From assembly GCA_023614405.1 (NCBI GenBank), contig JAJUPC010000041.1:1054001-1118000 (forward strand): a stretch of DNA of 64,000 nt. Reading direction: 5' to 3'. The position numbers and the translations under genes were made by a program. Of this stretch, positions 23,401-38,565 are shown one piece after another; the stretch's first letter is position 1; each line of letters begins with the position of its first letter. The notes below the pieces were generated by a model. That model searched no databases, was not told where the DNA came from, and was given only the letters and a program-made list of their open reading frames with translations. The stretch is from Avena insularis (Eukaryota; Streptophyta; Magnoliopsida; Poales; Poaceae).

Positions 23401-26400
23401 CTGGATCCATGTGGTTTAGTAAAGGAATACACATGCAATGACTCTAGTGGTGGTTTAGGAAAAGAACACACATGCAATGACTCTGGTGTCCATGTGGTTT
23501 TAAAAATAGGAACAAATATGCATTGACTCTGGTGGTTTAGGAAAAGAACACACGTGCAATGACTCTGGTGGTGGTTTAGGAAAGGAACACACATGCAGTG
23601 ACTCTAGTGGATCCATGTGGTTTAGGAAAGTAACACACATGCAATGACTCTAGTGGTGGTTTAGGAAAAGAACACACATGCAATGACTCTGGTGGATCAA
23701 TGTGGTTTAGGAAAGGAACACACATGTAATGACTCCTGTGTTGGTTTCGGAAAGGAACACACATGCGATGGCTCTAGTGGTGTTTTAGGAAAAGAACACA
23801 CATGCAATGACTCCGGTGGTGGTTCAGGAAAAGAACACACATTAAATGACTCTGGTGGATGAATGTGGTTTAGGAAAGGAACACACATGCAATGACTCTG
23901 GTGGATCAATGTGCTTTAGGAAAGGAACACACAGGCAATGACTCTTGTGTATCCATGTGGTTTAGGAAAAGAACACACTTGCAATGACTCTAGTGGATGA
24001 ATGTGGTTTAGGTAAGGAACACTCGTGCAATGACTTTGGTGGATCCATGTGGTTTAGGAAAGGAACACACATGCAATTACTCTGGTGGACCCATGTGGTT
24101 TAGGAAAGTAACACACATGCAATTAGTCTGGTGGATCCATGTGGTTTAGGAAAAGAACACACTTGCAATGACTCTAGTGGATCCATGTGGTTTAGGAAAG
24201 GAACACACATGCAATGACTCTAGTGGATCCATGTGGTTTAGGAAAGGAACACACATGCAATGACTCTGGTGGTGGTTTAGGAAAGGAACACACATGCAAT
24301 GACTTTGGTGGATCCATGTGGTTTAGGAAAAGAAGACATATGCAATGACTCTGGTGGTGGTTGAGGAAAAGAACACACATGCAATGACTCTGGTGGATCC
24401 ATGTGGTTTAAAAAAGGAACACACATGCAATGACTTTGGTGGTGGTTTAGGAAAATAACACACATGAAATGATGCTGGTGGTGGTTTAGTAAAATAACAC
24501 ACATGCAATGACTCTCGTGGACCCATGTGGTTTAGGAAAGAAACACACATGCAATGACTTTGGTGGATCCATGTGGTTTAGGAAAAGAACACACTTGGAA
24601 TGACTTTGGTGGATCTATGTCGTTTAGGAAAGGAACACACATATAATGACTCTAGTGGATCCATGTGGTTTAGGAAAGTAACACACATGCAATAACTGGT
24701 GGTGGTTTAGGAAAGGAACAAACATGCAATGACTCTGGTGGATCCGTGTGGTTTAGGAAAAGAAGACACATGCAATGACTCTAGTGGTGGTTTATGAAAG
24801 GAACACACATGCAATGACTCCGGTAGATCCATGTGGTTTAGGAAATGAACACACATGCAATGACACTGGTGGATCCAGGTGGTTTAGGAAAAGAAATCAC
24901 ATGAAATATCTCTGGTGGATCAATGTGGTTTAGGAAAAGAAGATACATGCAATGACTCTAGTGGTGGTTTAGGAAAAGAACACACATGCAATGACTCTGG
25001 TGGATCAATGTGGTTTAGGAAAGGAACACACATGAAATGACTCTAGTGGTGGTTTAGGAAAAGAACACACATGCAATGATTCTGGTGGTGGTTTAGGAAA
25101 AGAACACACATGCAATGACTCTGGTGGATTTATGTGGTTTAGGAAAGGAACACACATGTAATGACTCTGGTGGATCCATGTGGTTTAGGAAAGGAACACA
25201 CATGCAATGAATCTGGTGGTGGTTTAGGAAAAGAACACACATGCAATGACTCTGGTGGATCCATGTGGTTTAGTAAAGGAACACACATGCAATGACTCTA
25301 GTGGTCGTTTAGGAAAAGAACATACATGCAATGACTCTGGTGGATCCATGTGGTTTATGAAAGGAACACACATGCAATGACTCTAGTGGATCCATGTGGT
25401 TTGGGAAAGGAACACACATGCAATCAATCTGGTGGATCCATGTGGTTTAGGAAAGGAACGCACATGCAACGACTCTGGTGGTAGTTTAGGAAAGGAACAC
25501 ACATGCAATGACTCTGGTGGATCTATGTGGTTTAGGAAAAGAAGCCAGATGCAATGACTTTGGTTGTGGTTTAGGAAAATAACACACATGCAATGACTCT
25601 GGTGGATCCATGTGTTTTAAAAAAGGAAGACACATGCAATGACTCTGGTGTATTAGGAAAAGAACACACATGCAATGACTCTGGTGGTGGTTTAGGAAAA
25701 TAACACACTTGCAATGACTCTGGTGGACCCATGCGGTTTAGGAAAGGAACACAAATGCAACGACTCTGGTGGATCCATGTGGTTTAGGAAAAGAACATAC
25801 TTCCATTGACTCTTGTGGATCCATGTGGTTTAGGAAAGTAACACACATGCAATGACTTTAGTGGATCCATGTAGTTTAGGAAAGGAACACACATGCAATG
25901 AGTCTGGTGGTGGTTTAGGAAAGGAATACACATGCAATGACTCCGGTGGTGGTTTAGGAAAGGAACACACATGCAATGACTCCGGTAGATCCATTTGGTT
26001 TAGGAAAAGAAGACACATGCAATGAATCTGGTGGTGGTTTTGGAAAAGAACACATATGCAATGACTCTAGTGGATCCATGTGGTTTAAAAAAGGAACACA
26101 CATGCAATGACACTGGTGGTGGTTTAGGAAAAGAACACACGTGCAATGACTCTGGTGTTGGTTTAGGAAAGGAACACACATGCAATGACTCTTGTGGATC
26201 CATGTGGTTTAGGAAAGGAACACACATGCAATAACTCTGGTGGTGGTTTACGAAAAAAACAAACATGCAATAACTCTGGTGGATCAATGTGGTTTAGGAA
26301 AGGAACACACATTTCATGACTCTAGTGGTGGTTTAGGAAAGGAACACACAAGCAACGACTCTTGTGGTTGTTTAGGAAAAGAACACACATGCAATCACTC

Positions 26401-29400
26401 TGGTGGATCAATGTGGTTTAGGAAAGGAACACACATGTAATGACTCCAGTGGTGGTTTAGGAAAAGAACACACATGCAATGACTCTGGTGGTGGTTTAGG
26501 AAAATAACACACATGCAATGTCTCTGGTGGATCAATGTAGTTTACGAAAGGAACACACCTGCAATTACTCTGGTGGATCCATGTGGTTTAGGAAAGGAAC
26601 ACACATGCAATGACTCTGGTGGTGGTTTAGGAAAAGAACAAACATGCAATGACTCTGCTGGATCCATGTGGTTTAGTAAAGGAACACATATGCAATGACT
26701 CTAGTGGTGGTTTAGGAAAAAACACACATGCAATGACTCTGGTGTATCCATGTGGTTTTAAAAAGAGGAACAGACATGCAATGACTCTAGTGGTTTAGGA
26801 AAAGAACACACATGCAATGACTCTGGTGGTGGTTTAGGAAAGGAACACACATGCAGTGACTCTAGCGGATCCATGTGGTTTAGGAAAGTAACACACATGC
26901 AATGACTCTAGTGGTGGTTTAGGAAAAGAACACACATGCAATGACTCTGGTGGATCAATATGGTTTAGGAAATGAACACACATGTAATGACTCCTGTGTT
27001 GGTTTAGGAAAGGAACACACATGCGATGGCTCTAGTGGTGTTTTAGGAAAAGAACACACATGCAATGACTCCGGTGGTGGTTCAGGAAAAGAACACACAT
27101 TAAATGACTCTGGTGGATGAATGTGGTTTAGGAAAGGAACACCCATGCAATGACTCTGGTGGATCAATGTGCTTTAGGAAAGGAACACACAGGGAATGAC
27201 TCTTGTGGATCCATGTGGTTTAGGATAAGAACACACTTGCAATGACTCTAGTGGATGAATGTGGTTTAGGTAAGGAACACTCGTGCAATGACTTTGGTGG
27301 ATCCATGTGGTTTAGGAAAGGAACACACATGCAATTACTCTGGTTTACCCATGTGGTTTAGGAAAGGAACACACATGCAATTAGTCTGGTGGATCCATGT
27401 GGTTTAGGAAAAGAACACACTTGCAATGACTCTAGTGGATCCATGTGGTTTAGGAAAGGAACACACATGCAATGACTCTAGTGGATCCATGTGGTTTAGG
27501 AAAGGAACACACATGCAATGACTCTGGTGGTGGTTTAGGAAAGGAACACACATGCAATGACTTTGGTGGATCCATGTGGTTTAGGAAAAGAAGACATATG
27601 CAATGACTCTGGTGGTGGTTGAGGAAAAGAACACACATGCAATGACTCTGGTGGATCCATGTGGTTTAAAAAAGGAACACACATGCAATGACTCTGGTGG
27701 TGGTTTAGGAAAATAACACACATGAAATGATGCTGGTGGTGGTTTAGTAAAATAACACACATGCAATGACTCTCGTGGACCCATGTGGTTTAGGAAAGAA
27801 ACACACATGCAATGACTTTGGTGGATCCATGTGGTTTAGGAAAAGAACACACTTGGAATGACTTTGGTGGATCTATGTCATTTAGGAAAGGAACACACAT
27901 ATAATGACTCTAGTGGATCCATGTGGTTTAGGAAAGTAACACACATGCAATAACTGGTGGTGGGTTAGGAAAGGAACAAACATGCAATGACTCTGGTGGA
28001 TCCGTGTGGTTTAGGAAAAGAAGACACATGCAATGACTCTAGTGGTGGTTTATGAAAGGAACACACATGCAATGACTCCGGTAGATCCATGTGGTTTAGG
28101 AAATGAACACACATGCAATGACACTGGTGGATCTAGGTGGTTTAGGAAAAGAAATCACATGAAATATCTCTAGTGGATCCGTGTGGTTTAGGAAAAGAAG
28201 ACACATGCAATGACTCTAGTGGTGGTTTATGAAAGGAACACACATGCAATGACTCTGCTAGATCCATGTGGTTTAGGAGATGAACACACATGCAATGACA
28301 CTGGTGGATCCAGGTGGTTTAGGAAAAGAAAACACATGAAATATCTCTGGTGGATCAATGTGGTTTAGGAAAAGAAGATACATGCAATGACTCTAGTGGT
28401 GGTTTAGGAAAAGAACACACATGCAATGACTTTGGTGGATCAATGTGGTTTAGGAAAGGAGCACACATGAAATGACTCTAGTGGTGGTTTAGGAAAAGAA
28501 CACACATGCAATGATTCTGGTGGTGTCTTAGGAAAAGAACACACATGCAATGACTCTGGTGGATTTATGTGGTTTAGGAAAGGAACACACATGCAATGAC
28601 TCTGGTGGATCCATGTGGTTTAGGAAAGGAACGCACATGCAATGACTCTGGTGGTAGTTTAGGAAAGAAACACACATGCAATGAGTCTGGTTGATCTATG
28701 TGGTTTAGGAAAAGAAGACAGATGCAACGACTCTGGTGGTGGTTTAGGAAAATAACCCACATGCAATGACTCTGGTGGATCCATGTGTTTTAAAAAAGGA
28801 ACACACATGCAATGACTCTGGTGGATTAGGAAAAGAACACACATGCAATGACTCTAGTGGTGGTTTAGGAAAATAACACACATGCAATGACTCTGGTGGA
28901 CCCATGCGGTTTAGGAAAGGAACACACATGCAACAACTCTGGTGGATCCATGTGGTTTAGGAAAAGAACACACTTCCAATGACTCTCATGGAGCCATGTG
29001 GTTTAGGAAAGTAACACACATGCAATGACTTTAGTGGATCCATGTAGTTTAGGAAAGGAACACACATGCAATGACTCTGGTGGTGGTTTAGGAAAGGAAT
29101 ACACATGCAATGACTCCGGTGGTGGTTTAGGAAAGGAACACACATGCAATGACTCCGGTAGATCCATTTGGTTTAGGAAAAGAAGAACATGCAATGAATC
29201 TGGTGGTGGTTTTGGAAAAGAACACACATGCAATGACTCTTGTGGATCCATGTGGTTTAAAAAAAGGAACACACATGCAATGACTCTGGTGGTGGTTTAG
29301 GAAAAGAACACACGTGCCATGACTCTGGTGTTGGTTTAGGAAAGGAACACACATGCAATGACTCTTGTGGATCCATGTGGTTTAGGAAAGGAACACACAT

Positions 29401-32099
29401 GTAATAACTCTGCTGGTGGTTTAGGAAAAGAACACACATGCAATAACTCTGGTGGATCAATGTGGTTTAGGAAAGGAACACACATGTCATGACTCTAGTG
29501 GTGGTTTAGGAAAGGAAGACACAAGCAACGACTCTTGTGGTGGTTTAGGAAAAGAACACACATGCAATCACTCTGGTGCATCAATGTGGTTTAGGAAAGG
29601 AAGACACAAGCAATGACTCTGGTGTGTCCATGTGGTTTTAAAAAATGGAACAAACATGCATTGACTCTGGTGGTTTAAGAAAATAACACACGTGCAATGA
29701 CTCTGGTGGTGGTTTAGGAAAGGAACACACATGCAATGGCTCTAGTGGTGGTTTAGGAAAAGAACACACATGCAATGACTCCGGTGGTGGTTTAGGAAAG
29801 GAACAAACATTAAATGACTCTGGTGGATGAATGTGGTTTAGGAACGGAACACACATGCAATGACTCTGGTGAATCAATTTTCTTTAGCAAAGGAACACAC
29901 AGGGAATGACTCTTGTGGATCCATGTGGTTTAGGAAAAGAACACACATGCAATGCCTCAGGTGGATGAATGTGGTTTAGGAAAGGAACACCCATGCAATG
30001 ACTCTGGTGGATCCATGTGGTTTAGGAAAGGAACACACATGCAATGACTCTGGTGGACCCATGTCGTTCAGGAAAGGAACACACATGAAATGAGTCTGGT
30101 GGATCCATGTGGTTTAGGAAAAGAACACACTTGCAATGACTCTAGTGGATCCATGTGGTTTAGGAAAGGAACACACATGCAATGACTCTTGTGGATCCAT
30201 GTGGTTTAGGAAAGAAACACACATGCAATGACTCTGCTGGTGGTTTAGGAAGGAACACACATGCAATGACTTTGGTGGATCCATGTGGTTTAGGAAAAGA
30301 AGACATATGCAATGACTCTGGTGGTGGTTGAGGAAAAGAACACACATTCAATGACTCTGGTGGATCCATGTGGTTTAAAAAAAGGAACACAGATGCAATG
30401 ACTCTGTTGGTGGTTTAGGAAAATAACACACATGAAATGATGCTGGTGTTTTAGTAAAATAACACACATGCAATGACTATCGTGGACCCATGTGGTTTAG
30501 GAAAGAAACACACATGCAATGACTTTGGTGGATCCATGTGGTTTAGGAAAAGAACACACTTGGAATGACTTTGGTGGATCTATGTCGTTTAGTAAAAGAA
30601 CACACATATAATGACTCTAGTGGATCCATGTGGTTTAGGAAAGTAACACACATACAATGACTCAGGTGGTGGTTTAGGAAAGGAACAAACATGCAATGAC
30701 TCTGGTGGATCCATGTGGTTTAGGAAAAGAAGACACATGGAATGACTCTAGTGGTGGTTTAGGAAAGGAACACACATGCAATGACTCAGCTGGAACCATG
30801 TGGTTTAGGAAATGAACACACATGCAATGACACTTGTGGATCCATGTGGTTTAGGAAAAGAAAACACATGAAATGTCTCTGGTGGATCAATGTGGTTTAG
30901 GAAAAGAAGATACATGCAATGACTCTAGTGGTGGTTTAGGAAAAGAACACACATGCAATGACTCTGGTGGATCAATGTGGTTTAGGAAAGGAACACACAT
31001 GAAATGACTCTAGTGGTGGTTTAGGAAAAGAACACACATGCAATGATTCTGGTGGTGGTTTAGGAAAAGAACACACATGCAATGACTCTGGTGGATTTTT
31101 GTGGTTTAGGAAAGGAACACACATGCAATGACTCTGGTGGATCCATGTGTTTTAGGAAAGGAACACACATGCAATGAATCTGGTGGTGGTTTAGGAAAAG
31201 AACACACATGCAATGACTCTGGTGCATCCATGTGGTTTAGTAAAGGAACACACATGCAATGACTCTAGTGGTGGTTTAGGAAAAGAACATACATGCAATG
31301 ACTCTGGTGGATCCATGTGGTTTATGAAAGGAACACAGAAGCAATGACTCTAGTGGATCCATGTGGTTTGGGAAAGGAACACACATGCAATGAATCTGGT
31401 GGATCCATGTGGTTTAGGAAAGGAACGCAGATGCAATGAATCTGGTGGTAGTTTAGGAAAGGAACACACATGCAATGACTTTGGTGGATCTATGTGGTTT
31501 AGGAAAAGAAGCCACATGCAATGACTCTGGTGGTGGTTTAGGAAAATAACACACATGTAATGACTCTGGTGCATCCATGTGTTTTAAAAAAAGAACACAC
31601 ATGCAATGACTCTGGTGGATTAGGAAAAGAACGCACATGCAATGACTCTGTGGTGGTTTAGGAAAATAACACACATGCAATGACTCTGGTGGACCCATGC
31701 GGTTTAGGAAAGGAACACACATGCAACGACTCTGGTGGATCCATGTGGTTTAGGAAAAGAACACACTTCCAATGACTCTCGTGGATCCATGTGGTTTAGG
31801 AAAGTAACACACATGCAATGACTTTAGTGGATCCATGTAGTTTAGGAAAGGAACACACATGCAATGACTGGTGGTGGTTTAGGAAAGGAATACACATGCA
31901 ATGACTCCGGTGGTGGTTTAGGAAAGGAACACACATGCAATGACTCCGGTAGAACCATTTGGTTTAGGAAAAGAAGACACATGCAATGAATCTGGTGGTG
32001 GTTTTGGAAAAGAACACACATGCAATGACTCTGGTGGATCCATGTTGTTTAGGAAAGGAACACACATGCAATAACTCTGGTGGTGGTTTAGGAAAAGAA

Positions 32100-33280
32100 C
32101 ACACATGCAATAACTCTGGTTGATCAATGTGGTTTAGGAAAGGAACACACATGTCATGATTCTAGTGGTGGTTTAGGAAAGGAACACACAAGCAACGACT
32201 CTTGTGGTGGTTTAGGAAAAGAACACACATGCAATCACTCTAGTGGATCAATATGGTTTAGGAAAGGAACACACATGCAAGGACTCTAGTGGTGGTTTAG
32301 GAAAAGAACACACATGCAATGACTCTGGTGGTTGTTTAGTAAAATAACACACATGCAATGTCTCTGGTGGATTAATGTGGTTTAGGAAAGGAACACACCT
32401 GCAATTACTCTGGTGGATCTATGTGGTTTAGGAAAGGAACACACATGCAATGACTCTGGTGGTGGTTTAGGAAAAGAACACACATGCAATAACTCTGGTT
32501 GATCAATGTGGTTTAGGAAAGGAACACACATGTCATGATTCTAGTGGTGGTTTAGGAAAGGAACACACAAGCAACGACTCTTGTGGTGGTTTAGGAAAAG
32601 AACACACATGCAATCACTCTAGTGGATCAATATGGTTTAGGAAAGGAACACACATGCAAGGACTCTAGTGGTGGTTTAGGAAAAGAACACACATGCAATG
32701 ACTCTGGTGGTTGTTTAGGAAAATAACACACATGCAATGTCTCTGGTGGATTAATGTGGTTTAGGAAAAGAACACACATGCAATGACTCTGGTGGATTTA
32801 TGTGGTTTAGGAAAGGAACACACATGCAATGACTCTGGTGGATCCATGTGGTTTAGGAAAGGAACACACATGCAATGAATCTGGTGGTGGTTTAGGAAAA
32901 GAACACACATGCAATGACTCTGGTGCATCCATGTGGTTTAGGAAAGGAACAAACATGTCATGATTCTAGTGGTGGTTTAGGAAAGGAACACACAAGCAAC
33001 GACTCTTGTGGTGGTTTAGGAAAAGAACACACATGCAATCACTCTAGTGGATCAATATGGTTTAGGAAAGGAACACACATGTAAGGACTCTAGTGGTGGT
33101 TTAGGAAAAGAACACACATGCAATGACTCTGGTGGTTGTTTAGGAAAATAACACACATCCAATGTCTCTGGTGGATTAATGTGGTTTAGGAAAGGAACAC
33201 ACCTGCAATTACTCTGGTGGATCTATGTGGTTTAGGAAAGGAACACACATGCAATGACTCTGGTGGTGGTTTAGGAAAAG
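32100..33280 (+). repeat. Local triplication with 379 and 425 bp spacing
   Basis: The marker TGTCATGATTCTAGTGGTGG starts at 32,152, 32,531 and 32,956, followed each time by the same series (AAGCAACGACTC, GATCAATATGG, GCAAGGACTC or GTAAGGACTC). These are short block duplications within the array. Confidence 0.8.
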
Positions 33281-33329
33281 AACAAACATGCAATGACTCT
33301 GCTAGATCCATGTGGTTTAGTAAAGGAAC

Positions 33330-34500
33330 ACACATGCAATGACTCTAGTGGTGGTTTAGGAAAAGAACACACATGCCATGACTCTGGTGTGTCCATGTGG
33401 TTTTAAAAAAAGGAACAAACATGCAATGACTCTGGTGGTTTAGGAAAAGAACACACGTGCAATGACTCTGGTGGTGGTTTAGGAAAGGAACACACATGCA
33501 ATGACTCTAGTAGATCCATGTGGTTTAGGAAAGTAACACACATGCAATGACTCTAGTGGTGGTTAAGTAAAAGAACACACATGCAATGACTGGTGGATAA
33601 ATGTGGTTTAGGAAAGGAACACACATGTAATGACTCCTGTGTTGGTTTAGGAAAGGAACACACATGCAATGGCTCTAGTGGTGGTTTAGGAAAAGAATAT
33701 ACATGCAATCACTCTGGTGGTGGTTCAGGAAAAGAACACACATTCAATGACTCTGGTGGATGAATGTGGTTTAGGAAAGGAACACACATGCAATGACTCT
33801 GGTGGATCAATGTGCTTTAGGAAAGGAACACACAGGCAATGACTCCTGTGGATCCATGTGGTTTAGGAAAAGAACACACTTGCAATGACTCTAGTGGATG
33901 AATGTGGTTTAGGTAAGGAACACTCGTGCAATGACTTTGGTGGATCCATGTGGTTTAGGAAAAGAACACACATGCAATGACTCTGCTGGATCCATTTGGT
34001 TTAGTAAAGGAACACACATGCAATGACTCTAGTGGTGGTTTAGGAAAAGAACACACGTGCCATGACTCTGGTCTGTCCATGTGGTTTTAAAAAAAGGAAC
34101 AAACATGCAATGACTCTGGTGGTTTAGGAAAAGAACACACGTGCAATGACTCTGGTGGTGGTTTAGGAAAGGAACACACATGCAATGACTCTAGTAGATC
34201 CATGTGGTTTAGGAAAGTAACACACATGTAATGACTCTAGTGGTGGTTTAGGAAAAGAACACACATGCAATGACTGGTGGATAAATGTGGTTTAGGAAAG
34301 GAACACACATGTAATGACTCCTGTGTTGGTTTAGGAAAGGAACACACATGTAATGGCTCTAGTGGTGGTTTAGGAAAAGAATATACATGCAATCACTCTG
34401 GTGGTGGTTCAGGAAAAGAACACACATTCAATGACTCTGGTGGATGAATGTGGTTTAGGAAAGGAACACACATGCAATGACTCTGGTCGATCAATGTAGT
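33330..34500 (+). repeat. Local duplication with about 684 bp spacing
   Basis: The module around GTCCATGTGGTTTTAAAAAA at 33,391 recurs at 34,075 with the same following series of units, including the CACGTG variant and the GGATAAATG variant. Confidence 0.8.
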
Positions 34501-35959
34501 TTAGGAAAGGAAGACACATGCAATGACTCTGGTGGATCCATATGGTTTAGGAAAAGAACACACTTGCAATGACTCTGGTGGATGAATGTGGTTTAGGAAA
34601 GGAACACCCATGCAATGACTCCAGTGGATCCATGTGGTTTAGGAAAGGAACACACATGCAATGACTCTGGTGGACCCATGTGGTTTAGGAAAGCAACACA
34701 CATGCAATGAGTCTGGTGGATCCATGTGGTTTAGGAAAAGAACACACTTGCAATGACTCTCGTGGATCTATGTGGTTTAGGAAAGGAATACACATGCAAT
34801 GACTCTAGTGGATCCATGTGGTTTAGGAAAGGAACACACATGCAATTACTCTGGTGGTGGTTTAGGAAAGGAACACACATGCAATGACTCTGGTGGATCC
34901 ATGTGGTTTAGGAAAAGAAGACATATGCAATGACTCTGGTGGATCCATGTGGTTTAGGAAAACAAGACATATGCAATGACTCTGGTGGTGGTTGAGGAAA
35001 AAAACACACATGCAATGACTCTGGTGGATCCATGTGGTTTAAAAAAAGGAACACACATGCAATGACTCTGGTGGTGGTTTAGGAAAAGAACACACATGAA
35101 ATGATGCTGGTGGTGGTTTAGTAAAATAACACACATACAATGACTCTGGTGGACCCATGTGGTTTAGGAAAGAAACACATGTGCAATGACTTTGGTAGAT
35201 CCATGTGGTTTAGGAAAAGAACACACTTGGAATGACTTTGGTGGATCCATGTGGTTTAGGACAGGAACACACATATAATGACTAGTGGATCCATGTGGTT
35301 TAGGAAAGTAACACACATGCAATGACTCTGGTGGTGGTTTAGGAAAGGAACAAACATGCAATGACTCTGGTGGATCCATGTGGTTTAGGAAAATAAGACA
35401 CATGCAATGACTCTAGTGGTGGTTTAGGAAAGGAACACACATGCAATGACACTGCTGGAACCATGTGGTTTAAGAAATTAACACACATGCAATGACACTG
35501 GTGGATCCATGTGGTTTAGGAAAAGAAAACACATGAAACGACTCTGGTGGATCAATGTGGTTTAGGAAAGGAAGATACATGCAATGACTCTAGTGGTGGT
35601 TTAGGAAAAGAACACACATGCAATGACTCTGGTGGATCAATGTGGTTTAGGAAAGGAACACACATGAAATGACTCTATTGGTAGTTTAGGAAAAGATCAC
35701 ACATGCAAGGATTCTGGTGGTGGTTTAGGAAAAGAACACACATGCAATGACTCTGTTGCATCAATGTGGTCTAGGAAAGGCACACACATGCAATCACTCT
35801 GGTGGATCCATGTGGTTTAGGAAAGAAACACACATGCAATGACTCTGGTGGTGGTTTAGGAAAAGAACACACATGCAATGACTCTGGTGGATCCATGTGG
35901 TTTAGTAAAGGAACACACATGAAATAACTCTCGTGGTGGTTTAGGAAAAGAACACACAT

Positions 35960-36830
35960 GCAATGACTCTGGTGGATCCATGTGGTTTATGAAAGGAACA
36001 CACATACAATGACTCTAGTGGATCCATGTGGTTTGGGAAATGAACATACATGCAATGACTCTTGTGGATCCATGTGGTTTAGGAAGGTAACGCACATGCA
36101 CTAACTCTGGTGGTAGTTTAGGAAAGGAACACACATGCAATGACTTTGGTGGATCCATGTGGTTTAGGAAAAGATGCCACATGCAATGACTCTGGTGGTG
36201 GTTTAGGAAAAGAACACAATTGAAATGACTCTAGTGGATCCATGTGGTTTAAAAAAGGAACACACATGCAATGACTCTTGTGGATTAGGAAAAGAACACA
36301 CATGCAATGACTCTCGTGGTGGTTTAGGAAAATAACACACATACAATGACTCTGGTGGATCCATGTGGTTTAAAAAAGGAACACACATGCAATGACTCTA
36401 GTGGTGGTTTAGGAAAAGAACACACATGCAATGACTCTGGTGGATCCATGTGGTTTATGAAAGGAACACACATGCAATGACTCTAGTGGATCCATGTGGT
36501 TTGGGAAAGGAACATACATGCAATGACTCTGGTGGATCCATGTGGTTTAGGAAGGGAACACACATGCACTGACTCTGGTGGTAGTTTAGGAAAGGAACAC
36601 ACATGCAATGACTTTGGTGGATCCATGTGGTTTAGGAAAAGAAGCCACATGCAATGACTCTGGTGGTGGTTTAGGAAAAGAACACACATGAAATGACTCT
36701 GGTGGATCCATGTGGTTTAAAAAAGGAACACACATGCAATGACTCTGGTGGATTAGGAAAAGTACACACATGCAATGACTCTGGTGGTGGTTTAGGAAAA
36801 TAACACACATGCAATGACTCTGGTGGACCC
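35960..36830 (+). repeat. Local duplication with 468 bp spacing
   Basis: A block of about 350 bp containing a TGGTTTGGGAAA variant, a GGTAGTTTAGG unit and a 36 bp GGATTAGG unit occurs starting near 35,970 and again near 36,440, with the same unit order. Confidence 0.75.
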
Positions 36831-38565
36831 ATGTGGTTTAGGAAAGGAAACACATGCAATGACTCTGGCGGATCCATGTGGTTTAGGAAAAGAACATACT
36901 TGCAATGACTCTCATGGATCCATCTGGTTTAGGAAAGTAACACACATGCAGTGACTTTAGTGGATCCATGTAGTTTAGGAAAGGAACACACATGCAATGA
37001 CTCTGGCGGTGGTTTACGAAAGGAATACACATGCAATGACTCCGGTCGTGGTTTAGGAAAGAAACACACATGCAATGACTCTGGTGGATCCATGTGGTTT
37101 AGGAAAAGAACACACTTGTAATGACTCTGGTGGATCCATGTGGTTTAGGAAAGTAACACTCATGCAATGACTCTAGTCGATCCATGTGGTTTAGGAAAGG
37201 AACACACATGCAATGACACTGGTGGATCCATGTGGTTTAAGAAAGGAACACACATGCAATGACTTTGGTGGTGGTTTAGGAAAGGAACATACATGCAATA
37301 ACTCTGGTAGATCCATGTGGTTTAGGAAAAGAAGACACATGCAATGACTCTGGTGGTGGTTTAGGAAAAGAACACAGATGCAATGCCTCTGGTGGCTCCA
37401 TGTGGTTTAAAAAAGGAACATACATGCAATGAATCTGGTGGTTTAGGAAAAAAAACGCACGTGCAATGTCTCTGGTAGTGGTTTAGGAAAGGAACACACA
37501 TGCAATGACTATGGTGGATCCATGTGGTTTAGTAAAGGAACACACTTGCAGTAACTCTGGTGGTGATTTAGGAAAAGAACACACATGCAATGACTCCGGT
37601 GGATCAAAGTGGTTTAGGAAAGTAACACACATGCAATGACTCTAGTGGTGGTTTAGGAAAGGATCACACATGCAATTACTCTAGTGGTGGTTTAGGAAAA
37701 TAACACACATGCAATGTCTCTGGTGGTGGTTCAGGAAAAGAAAACACATGCAATGATTCTGGTGGAAGAATGTGGTTTAGGAAAGGAACACACATGCAAT
37801 GACTCTGGTGGATCCATGTGGTTTAGGAAAGGAACACACATGCCATGACTCTGGTGGACCCATGTGGTTTAGGAAAGGAACACACATGCAATGAGTCTGG
37901 TGGATCCATGTGGTTTAGGAAAATAACACACTTGTAATGACTCTGGTGGATCCATGTGGTTTAGGAAAGGAACACACATGCAATGACTCTAGTGGATCCA
38001 TGTGGTTTAGGAAACGAACACACATGCAATGACTCTGGTGGTGGTTTAGGAAAGGAATACACATGAAATGACTCTAGTGGTGGTTTAGGAAAAGAACACA
38101 CATGCACTGATTCTGGTGGTGGTTTAGGAAAAGAACACACATGCAATGACTCTGGTGGATCAATGTGGTCTAGGAAAGGCACACACATGCAATGACTCTG
38201 GTGGATCCATGTGGTTTAGTAAAGGAACACACATGCAATGACTCTGGTGGTGGTTTGGGAAAAGAATACAAATGCAATGACTCTGGTGGATCCATGTGGT
38301 TTAGTAAAGGAACACACATGCAATGACTCTTGTGGTGGTTTAGGAAAAGAATACACATTCAATGACTCTGGTGGATCCATGTGGTTTATGAAAGGAACAC
38401 ACATGCAATGACTCTAGTGGATCCATGTCGTTTGGGAAAGGAACACACATGCAATGGCTCTGGTGGATCCATGTGGTTTAGGAAAGGAACACACATGGAA
38501 TGACTCTGGTGGTAGTTTAGGAAAGGAACACACATGAAATGACAACCTTTGGTGGATCACCACAA

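Larger units (their letters stand above)
14868..38565 (+). repeat. Tandem array of 46/39/36 bp units, main block
   Basis: The sequence is an unbroken series of one unit type. Each unit has TTTAGGAAAGGAACACACATG... then CAATGACTCTGGTG. The long class (46 bp) adds GATCCATGTGG before TTTAGG and carries a BamHI site GGATCC. The 39 bp class lacks 7 bp there (GGTGGTGGTTT) and a 36 bp class lacks 10 bp (GGTGGTTT or GGTGGATTAGG). Classes are mixed irregularly. The array begins at an LTR terminus (14,867). I do not recognise it as a named grass satellite. ORFs in it come from the repeat and are not genes. Confidence 0.97.

Noticed and set aside
21460..26698. Plus-strand ORFs with GKEHTCNDSGG repeats
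   Set aside because: Same cause on the other strand: frame rotation through satellite units, with no independent sign of coding.
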